Below are positions 56,793 to 64,000 of a stretch of 64,000 nucleotides of DNA, in pieces. Position numbers and translations under genes: made by a program. The notes under the pieces are model-generated. The model worked only from the letters and a program-made list of their open reading frames with translations. It did no database searches and was not told the origin of the DNA. The DNA is from Xylogone sp. PMI_703 (taxonomy: Eukaryota > Ascomycota > Leotiomycetes), in NCBI GenBank assembly GCA_021399445.1, contig JAJTUQ010000006.1, positions 868,001 through 932,000 on the forward strand, in the 5' to 3' direction. Positions within the stretch are counted from its first letter, which is position 1; each line of letters opens with the position of its first letter.

Positions 56793-58942
56793 TCAGTCCA
56801 TCATCTCACTAGCAGCCCCAAATCCAGCTCCATCTCCCGAGGGTGGTATGTGAATCGGGGCCGTAGGTCCAAATCTAAGCCCCGTTGCCTTCTGCAGCCT
56901 CTTGAGCTCAATTTCCGACTGGATGGCCCATCTCAGCATCAACCTCTTTCTCCGCTCCTCGAAGGTCTTTAAAAATCTCTCCTCCTCGATACCAACTCCC
57001 TCTTCTAGACCCTCTACCTCCTCTGCAAGCCTGATGCCTAACTTCTCTAATTCCTCCGCCTGTCGCTCCAATAGATGCTCCATCTGTTTTGCCTGCTTAT
57101 CACGCATCACGTTGATCTTGGCCTGGTGGAACCGCTCCAGATCATCACGAATATTATACTGCTGCCGGAGTTCATGGAGGTCCCGCTCAGTAACCACGCG
57201 CGCCGGATTTCCGTCAACTTCACCTCTCCCCAATCCCTCGCAGTACGCTTCCATGTGCTTTAGTCGGATCCGGATGCTGCGCTCTCTTTGCTTCAACGCT
57301 GCGCGAAGCTCCATCTCGGCATGAACCTGGCGGTCTTCAAGGTGTGCAGCAGTCTTGAGGTGGCGCTCTTTCATTTTGGATTGCAGATCACCATATCGAG
57401 CTAGGAGGTCCAGTTTGTCCTGTCCATGGCGTGTCCACAATAGCCATTTTATCTTACGTTCGTACGCGAAGAAACGGTCTCGCTCACTTATCTGACGAGC
57501 ACGTAGAGTGCTGAGGTCTTCATTCTCCTGAGTCCTTTTCGCTGCTGCTGCCTCTTCCAGAGCTTCTATCCTCTCCCGTTCTTCTCGCGCCACCTTCTCC
57601 GCTTCCTGTTCGGCAATTCGAGCTGCCTCTTCTTGACGTCGTCGTTCAAGTTCCTCCTCCCCAGGACAATAATTTGGACAACCAACGACAGGATCCCATA
57701 CTGCTCCACATATATAACAAAATTGTGCCTTGCATCGACAAGTAATGTGACTGCATCCCTGTATTAGCTCCACCAATGTTCTACACTTGTAGCATCGTCT
57801 CCATCCAGCATTCTCGCCCATTCGAAGAACCGCCTCAAGCTCCCAATCCTCGGGACAGTCCTTGCCAAGAGGGTGAGCTCTCCGCTTGCAAGTTGTACAG
57901 ACTCTTGTCTTGCACTTCAAGCAAACCACTTCAAAGGGATGCTTCAAGTCCACTCGGCTTGACTTGGGTATAAACTCTCCGCAGTTGACCATGGGGCAAT
58001 ATATTCGCTCCTTCCAAGGAGTGCTGAATTGTTGAACGCTCTTCATGAATAGACGCTGCTCCTCCTGAGTAAGAACGGTCCGAATTACACCTCCAGGAAT
58101 CGGTCTATTGCAACAGCGAGGGGGCATCTGGCGTTCGTCTGTCCGAGCTTGAGATATGAGAACACGTAGACATGCTGCACAGTATTGGTGATGGCAAGGG
58201 AGATTGTGCAAAACAGCACTAGTCTTGAAGTCCTCTCGACAGCAGATGCACGACCTGTGATTAATGCCTATATCAGCAAAACCGAAAGTCCAAGGTGGGC
58301 GAAGATGCGTAATGTGTCCACTCACATTGTATCATCTCCAGTAGTCTTACTTCTCCGCATCCGAAAACGCTGTCTGATCCCCTGCCTGAGCCCAGAGTGT
58401 CTCCTTCTGGAAGATACTGAAAAGATCGAAAGGGTACGGTCTCTCAGCGCAGGAGTGAATCCAGCGTCAACCACAGCTTGCTCCTCGGCCATCAACAAGT
58501 ACTTTTCGTATTCCGAAAACGACAGTCGCCGAGAAGCACCTGGCCTCTTTCTAGGATTCGAGGATGCTGAGCCATCTTCCGGATCAGTGCTTAAGGCCCC
58601 CGAAGTTGAACTAGCAAAAGTGCTGATGGAATCCTGCGTGGCAGCCGAGTCTGCTCGAACATGGTGTGATTCAACCACAGCCGCTGAGTTGATATCGCAC
58701 GCAGGCGGTTCTTGAACCTGGAGGCTCTCGAGCTTGGCCTGGAGATCCAGAATAGATATCCCTAGCTGCTCGGCCTCTGTCTCGAGAGTCTTGTCGAGAA
58801 TGGCCTCGGTCTGGCCATCTTCTAGCAGAAGTACCTCATGCCCATAGCTCGCATCGCCGCAGTCGATGGGAACGGGAGTTGCTGGCTTGAGCAGGTCGAC
58901 GGGAGACCTGTTCCATGAACCCCGAGCCGCCACTAGAGCCAT
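56793..58942 (-). CDS. RBR-type E3 ubiquitin ligase
   Basis: Two exons, 58942-58326 and 58254-56793, join in phase 2 to 692 residues. The first 205 are disordered with a short helical patch (RLSFSEYEKYLLMAEEQAVV). RING1 spans about 208-256 (SCICCREDF, NLPCHHQYCAACL, PPRCCNRPI). The IBR is about 290-340 (IYCPMVNCGEFI, VCLKCKTRVCTTCKRRAHPL). RING2 is about 359-401 (RRCYKCRTLVELIQGCSHIT, then CRCKAQFCYICGAVW). The Cys after GCSHIT is the expected catalytic thioester residue. The remaining 290 residues are a long charged coiled coil and end in a Gly/Ala-rich tail. RBR ligases pass ubiquitin through a HECT-like intermediate; the substrate is unknown. The start is the ATG at 58942 (MALVAARGSW). Confidence 0.9.
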
Positions 58943-61011
58943 CACGCTCGCTCGAGATTAAAGTCGAGGCTTTTGGGAAGCTTGCCAGCGTCGGGATGAC
59001 ATCGAGCTGTAGGGGCGGCTCTTTTGTGAGATGCTGTGGTTTTTCAAGCAAGCGGGGTTGCAGGCCAGGATAAAGGCGTTACGTGCAGGACCACCCGTCA
59101 GTCGATCCAGGGAGCTGGCGATAAAAGATGACCAGCGCCGCGATAAGAAAAGGGCAGCAACAAGAGGGTGCACGAGGACGGCGAGCAACTTGAACGTGTG
59201 ACTTTTGAGGTGCCAATGAGATGAAGTTGTCTCCAATGTCACCACCAGAATGGAGCTCCTTTTTGCTGTGGTGATGGCAGCCAGCGCACGCAGTTGTTCA
59301 GTCGCTCAGCGCACCCGGCACACCTGATCCACGGACAACGCAGCATTTTATGACTTGGTCGTCTTGTTACCACTATCGCCGGCCCTCAGTTAAAACCTGG
59401 GAGCAGCTTGCGAATCACACCGGACGCATCACGCAGCACCAGCGTGTTTGACGGGTGGGGATTGGCTGCTCCGGGCGTATCGACGGCGGGCTGGGGGGAA
59501 GAGCTTATCCACTTGCTTCAGCGGGGGGTTACAGTGGATGTCGTAGGGGTCCTGGGGCTCTCTTTTTGGGCCGTTTTGGGGCCATTTTGCCTTTGGGCCT
59601 TTCTGTAGCGGGCAGGTCTTGGCTGGTGCTTGCCGCTGGATTTCCATCGTCTCGGGGCGCCCGATGCTGCACATCATAGCGATTCTGCACAGCAGCCCCA
59701 GCAAGGAAAAAGAAAGCACGAAAGTAACCCCGAGTACCACCTTCTACCTGTTGCTCCGAGAGTGACAACCAGTGACAGACGGAGATAAGAAGGGGAAAAA
59801 GTACAATGTATTTGTTTAAATTTAATTACAATAGAGACCTGACAATCACGCATCCAGCATAGTCTCAGGGGAATGTAGTAGACTTTCTTTTGTCTCAAAC
59901 CAACGGGAGCAAGGAGTCCCCTTCCTTCAATCCCAAGCGATGCTGGACGTGCCTGATTCTGCATCAACAACTGCAAACTTCTGTAACAGTAACATTTCAT
60001 TCATAGTAACAATAACGTCGACAATAGCAGCAATAGCAACAACAACAACAGCGATCAACAAACAAAAAACGGGTACAAATCAACGAAGAGCGGGAAAGCC
60101 ATTGATAGGTCCATATGAAGCAAGTACGACGCAGATTCAGGCTTCTGTCTGTTGAATAGCCGTTCCCGTGCCCAGGAAGGTCACCTGTTGACCAAACGCT
60201 GTCGAGAATACATGGCGCTGAACAGAGACAGCAGCTATGGCTTCGTCAATACATACCGTGATCAATGCAAAGCCCCGATGTCTTCCGACACAACACTCTC
60301 GCTATTTGGGCACATAGTCAAATACCACATATGTCATCCTCAGCGCGTTTGCCGCGGTGCCCTTCTTGTTAACTACAATATTTTCTGCCAAGAAAGGTAT
60401 GAAGACCAATCTACATACACCATAGATAGACATACATTGCGCAAGTCCATACAGCTCATAACCCACCTCTCCAATAATGAGTGAGAGATATATCATATTC
60501 AAGAGTAAACAGTAAACAAGGTAATGTTTAAGAATGGAGGTGTATCTCCATCCAATTCGAGGGTCCTCTGAACTAGGCTCGACAAGAAACCTGGATAAGG
60601 AGTGGCGACGGCGTGGGAGGTTTAAGGTTAACTCGTCCTACCACCCGAGCGGGCTTCCCGCTCGGTGGTAGGACGTACACGTATGCAGTCCGAAATCTCA
60701 GGTAACAATTTTTGGTGACACGGCATTACTGTATTTCTCTGGCGTTTCGCACACCAAATTTGGTGAACGACCACAAAGTTGCTACCACCGACGACGTAGG
60801 ATCGTATGCTGACTAAAAGTGGGGCAATGCGCGTGTCTGAGGTCCGAAGATTAAAAGCTGTAACAGTTTTGTGATCAACATACTCGGATCTACACCTCTG
60901 GTTTGATTCAAAAAAGAGGGTTCTGTTTACACAAAATGTCAAATTATATCCAATGTGTAGTCTCTGCTAGGTGTAGTATAGTATAATTCGAACTTCCAAT
61001 CAATATTGAGA
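58943..61011. other. Divergent intergenic region, about 2 kb
   Basis: No gene recognised between the RBR ligase and the HET gene. A CAA-triplet-like run lies at about 60030-60072, a strong hairpin at 60634-60675 and a 14-bp palindrome CACCAAATTTGGTG near 60750. Confidence 0.6.
60634..60675. repeat. Strong imperfect hairpin
   Basis: Left arm 60634-60653 and right arm 60657-60675 are reverse complements over 19 bp with one bulged base and a 3-nt loop. GC-rich in an otherwise AT-moderate region. It could be the end of an inserted element, a structured RNA or a protein-binding palindrome; the sequence does not decide. Confidence 0.7.
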
Positions 61012-63014
61012 ATGCGGCTGCTACACACATCCACTTTGGGTGTCATCCCCTTCATAGAAGGCAATAATTCAAGCGCCATTACTTCCAATGCTAATGAATA
61101 CCCGGCTTTGACTATTCCGAAATACGCCATCTTGTCCCATACATGGGAAGATGGCGAAGTCACTCTCCAGGAGATCCAGGATGATAGGGAAGTTATTAAA
61201 GCAAAGGCAGGATACCAGAAAGTTAAAGCCAGCTGTGAACTTGCCAAGCGAGATGGATTTGAGTATATCTGGATTGACACCTGTTGCATTGATAAAACAA
61301 ACTCGACTGAACTTTTCGAGGCAATCAATTCAATGTTCCGGTGGTACAAAAATTCCTCAATATGTTACGTCTACCTTGCAGATGCAGAACCACGAGATGA
61401 CCTATCGATAGTTGGACCTATGCCCTTTGAAGGCTCGATTGAATATACTTTCCGCTGGTACTCTAGAGGTTGGACACTCCAAGAACTCATTGCACTGAGG
61501 AATGTCTCCTTCTTTTCAAAGAACTGGAAATTCTTAGGTACAAAAGTAGATCACCTAGTACTTCTTTCTAGTGCCACCGGCATCGATCCTTATTCACTGA
61601 ATGGTGGAGACTTATCTAGGATATCTGTTGCACGGCGCATGAGCTGGCTTGCATCCCGACAGACCACTCGTTTGGAAGATATAGCTTATTGTATGTTAGG
61701 TATATTCGGTATTAATATGCCTTTGCTTTATGGTGAAGGGGAAAGAGCATTCGTCCGCTTACAAGAAGAAATTCTGAAAAATTCTAACGACCAGTCATTG
61801 TTCGTTTGGAAAGAGCCTGATTCTATGGACTTCTATCGCGAAGACTATGGTGAAAGTTATTCCAAATCTGGACTCCTGGCTAGTTCTCCCGCCCACTTTG
61901 AAATCGCAAGATCTGTAGCGAGATTTCATAACCATCAAAACAGATCAGAGATCCTATATTCTAAAGAAGGCGTCACTGGCAGCTTTCTTACATGTCTGGA
62001 TTCAAGTTACCAATCAGGCAGCGTCTACATGGCCGTTTTGGACTGCCCTATGGGCCATATCCCTGGGGTTTTTGCTGGAATTCGTTTGAAGAGAATCTCT
62101 GCTGTATCCAATCTCTTTTGCCGTATAGATGTCCCCAAAGTATTTACATTTTGCAGACGGACCAGCGATGGCCAAATTGATCTCGAAGGGTTTGACCCAA
62201 GGAAGAAACAAGATGAACTTTTTGATCTTTCACGAGGTAAGCTTCTTGTATACACCGCATGATTTTTTGTTCATCATTCTATGAGAGAATAGGTATAGTT
62301 TTTAAAGATTGGACACCGCAGACTATAGTCGTCAAAAATAATTTTCAATCCCCTCTTTCACCAGGATTTTGGTTTGTTCCGACAAATATCCACTATATCC
62401 CGGACGAGCGCTCTTATGCAAGATATTCTATGTCGATAGAAGACGTACATCCCAAAAATTTCTGGGACTCTAACACTTCAACAATACAACCCACTGGACA
62501 AGAGTATAATAGCAACATAACTGTCTTATTCCGCTTTAGATTCGACTCTAAGCAGCTCGTTCTTGCTGCGGGCTCATTTTCCACTCCGACAGGATCCAAA
62601 CCGTGGTGCAAATTCATCCCTACTTCACTTATTGAAGGGTTAGAGCGCTCGGAGCCTGCAATCGCATGGGGTTCATGGAGAAGGCTTAGAGAGAGAAGGG
62701 TATGGAATGGCTTCAACACCATTGACGATCTTGATAACAAAGTTAAGCATATCATCGAAACCCACAGCCAAACAGCTTCTACGAAAGATCAACCAGCCTA
62801 CTCTCCAATGCACCTTGTCGGACAGTCTGACTGGAATGAGGAACTCAGCCTAGCTGTTAGGGTTGAAAAGAAAAGTATTCTCGGGCCAAGAAATGTTTGT
62901 CATTCGTTTGAAGCTAGATACTATACCGAGCCAGGGAACTCGACTTTTACTAAAACAAAATTGAAAAAAGTCGAAACCAGCACAGATATTGGCTTAAGGA
63001 AGAGAGGTTATTAA
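61012..63014 (+). CDS. HET-domain protein (heterokaryon-incompatibility type)
   Basis: Exons 61012-62236 and 62293-63014 join in phase 1 to 648 residues. The start MRLLHTSTLGVIPFIEGN is typical of the group. The three HET blocks are visible: KYAILSHTWEDGEVTLQEI (about 40-60), DGFEYIWIDTCCIDK (about 82-96), and RWYSRGWTLQELIALRNVSF (about 150-170), followed by DIAYCMLGIFGINMPLLYGE and GERAFVRLQEEI. No NACHT/NB-ARC, ankyrin or WD repeats follow, so the C-terminal 380 residues are of unknown type. HET proteins mediate nonself recognition between hyphae and are numerous and variable in filamentous ascomycetes. Partner genes are not visible nearby. The gene is intact in this sequence. Confidence 0.9.
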
Positions 63015-63908
63015 TAAGGGATGATGCCTGTAACGTATGGACGTAGGCAGTCACTAATAAGGGACAGCGCATCGAATTTTTCTCATAGTACTAGGATCGT
63101 CTCATTGCGATGGCTTTGGCCTTGCGGTATTTAGGCTGCGTTTTGTTTCTCAGGGTTCGTCCATTTGATTCTGTATGAATCATAATAGACTAACTAAAAC
63201 TTGATGGATTCTTGACTTGGATCTTTTGGCGAAAATCCCGATTTCAATGCCTGCCCAAGCCGTTTATACTAAATTAAGAACCCACCAATCGACAGCAATA
63301 ATCACTAATAAGAACGTCACTGGCTCTCTCGATTCCTGTTTCGAATAGCCAGACGACCCAGGGTATGTGAGTTGTGTTTACGGCGTCTATTTTTTTCGAT
63401 GTATTGAAAAGCAGCGGTGTCTTTGCAAGGCCAGCTACCATAAAAGGGTCCGAAATATATAACATTATATATTCCTTCATTTTGATTTGATAAAAACCGT
63501 GCAAAATAACGGAACAAAGATTTCCTGATTTTTCGATAACTAAGTAGTTGAAAAAGCCAAGTATTTCGAAGCCTGAGATTACGAATTTGGCACAGATACC
63601 TATTCTTGAGCAGATCCTTGTAAAACAAACATTTCTGTTTTCTCGTCATCTTTATGACAAGCAGTTACTAATGATAAATGACTGATAAACACTTTTTCCT
63701 TGTTTATTGAGATATCGTAACCTATCCTAAAAAAAAAAAAAGTACCCCTCGTACCGTAGTAGCGTAGACATTGGGTTATTTTTCAACGTACCAAAAGCGA
63801 AATAAAGACATCACCTTAAACATACATCAACAGAATGGAAAATATATGGCATATCAAAGAAAAGAACATCCAAAATCCAAAAAAGATTCGAGAAAATCCA
63901 AAAAATCA
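63015..63908. other. AT-rich intergenic region
   Basis: No gene recognised. The words CACTAATAAG(G/A) recur three times (about 63051, 63304 and, as a variant, 63010). A run of 13 A lies at about 63729-63741. Confidence 0.55.
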
Positions 63909-63979
63909 TGCATCAGCCGTGAATCGAACACGGGGCCCATCGATGGCAACGATGGATTTTACCACTAAACCACTGATGC
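63909..63979 (-). tRNA. tRNA-Gly (anticodon GCC)
   Basis: On the minus strand a full cloverleaf reads from GCATCAG (acceptor, pairs with CTGATGC) through the D arm GTGGTTTAGTGGTAAAAT. The anticodon arm has stem CATCG/CGATG and loop TTGCCAT. The T arm is CCGTG-TTCGATT-CACGG, and the discriminator base is A. Length is 71 nt, with no intron and no encoded CCA. It decodes GGC/GGU. Confidence 0.97.
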
Positions 63980-64000
63980 TGTTGATGTTGCTCAACCGAG

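Noticed and set aside
60030..60072. CAA-triplet-rich run as a possible repeat array
   Set aside because: Irregular and short; ordinary simple-sequence DNA, not CRISPR or a satellite.

Overview
The window is nuclear DNA of a filamentous ascomycete (Pezizomycotina, most likely a leotiomycete; the placement is inferred from gene content and protein style, not from a search). Genes are eukaryotic and compact, split by many short introns (about 50-90 nt, GT...AG, often with a CTAAC/CTGAC-like branch site), and lie on both strands without operons. About 22 protein genes, one decayed gene copy, one tRNA, one MITE-like element and one dispersed repeat pair can be supported. Most gene models given here were assembled by joining exons across introns and checking that the reading frame closes.

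Layout. 1-747: 3' end of threonyl-tRNA synthetase. 1.6-5.7 kb: a flavin-dependent SfnG-type monooxygenase and an MDR reductase with a lipid-anchor-like N-terminus. 6.9-9.3 kb: a disordered fungal protein. 10.9-17.0 kb: ELP6, ribosomal protein eL37, a Sos7-like kinetochore protein, an RS-rich splicing-type protein and a small unknown. 17.2-25.4 kb: the Ski2-like helicase SLH1, the SNARE YKT6 and the Golgi protein GOT1. 26.3-30.4 kb: IES6 and ARP5, two partners of one INO80 module, placed head to head. 31.5-38.2 kb: an unknown protein with an internal duplication, an orphan gene, a decayed second copy of it, and an acyl-CoA dehydrogenase. 39.1-44.9 kb: ERG25, a CENP-O/Mcm21 protein and an acetyl-CoA transporter. 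46.0-47.2 kb: a KapC-like bZIP factor, followed by about 6.5 kb without recognisable genes. 53.7-55.1 kb: pterin carbinolamine dehydratase. 56.8-58.9 kb: an RBR ubiquitin ligase. 61.0-63.0 kb: a HET-domain protein. 63.9 kb: tRNA-Gly(GCC).

Most of the window is housekeeping: translation (ThrRS, eL37, tRNA-Gly; ELP6 for tRNA wobble modification; SLH1 for stalled-ribosome clearance), chromatin and kinetochore (IES6, ARP5, Sos7-like, CENP-O), ER-Golgi traffic (YKT6, GOT1), and sterol and acetyl-CoA handling (ERG25, acetyl-CoA transporter). The least ordinary stretch is 33.8-36.6 kb. There an orphan gene was duplicated together with the 3' tip of its convergent acyl-CoA dehydrogenase neighbour. 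One copy stayed open and took a TIR element of about 415 bp into its intron; the other copy decayed. Other points of interest are a 200-bp repeat pair at the two ends of the window with transition-type divergence, a possible N-myristoylation signal on an MDR reductase, a cluster of four CGATAA boxes in a divergent promoter, and a strong hairpin near 60.65 kb.
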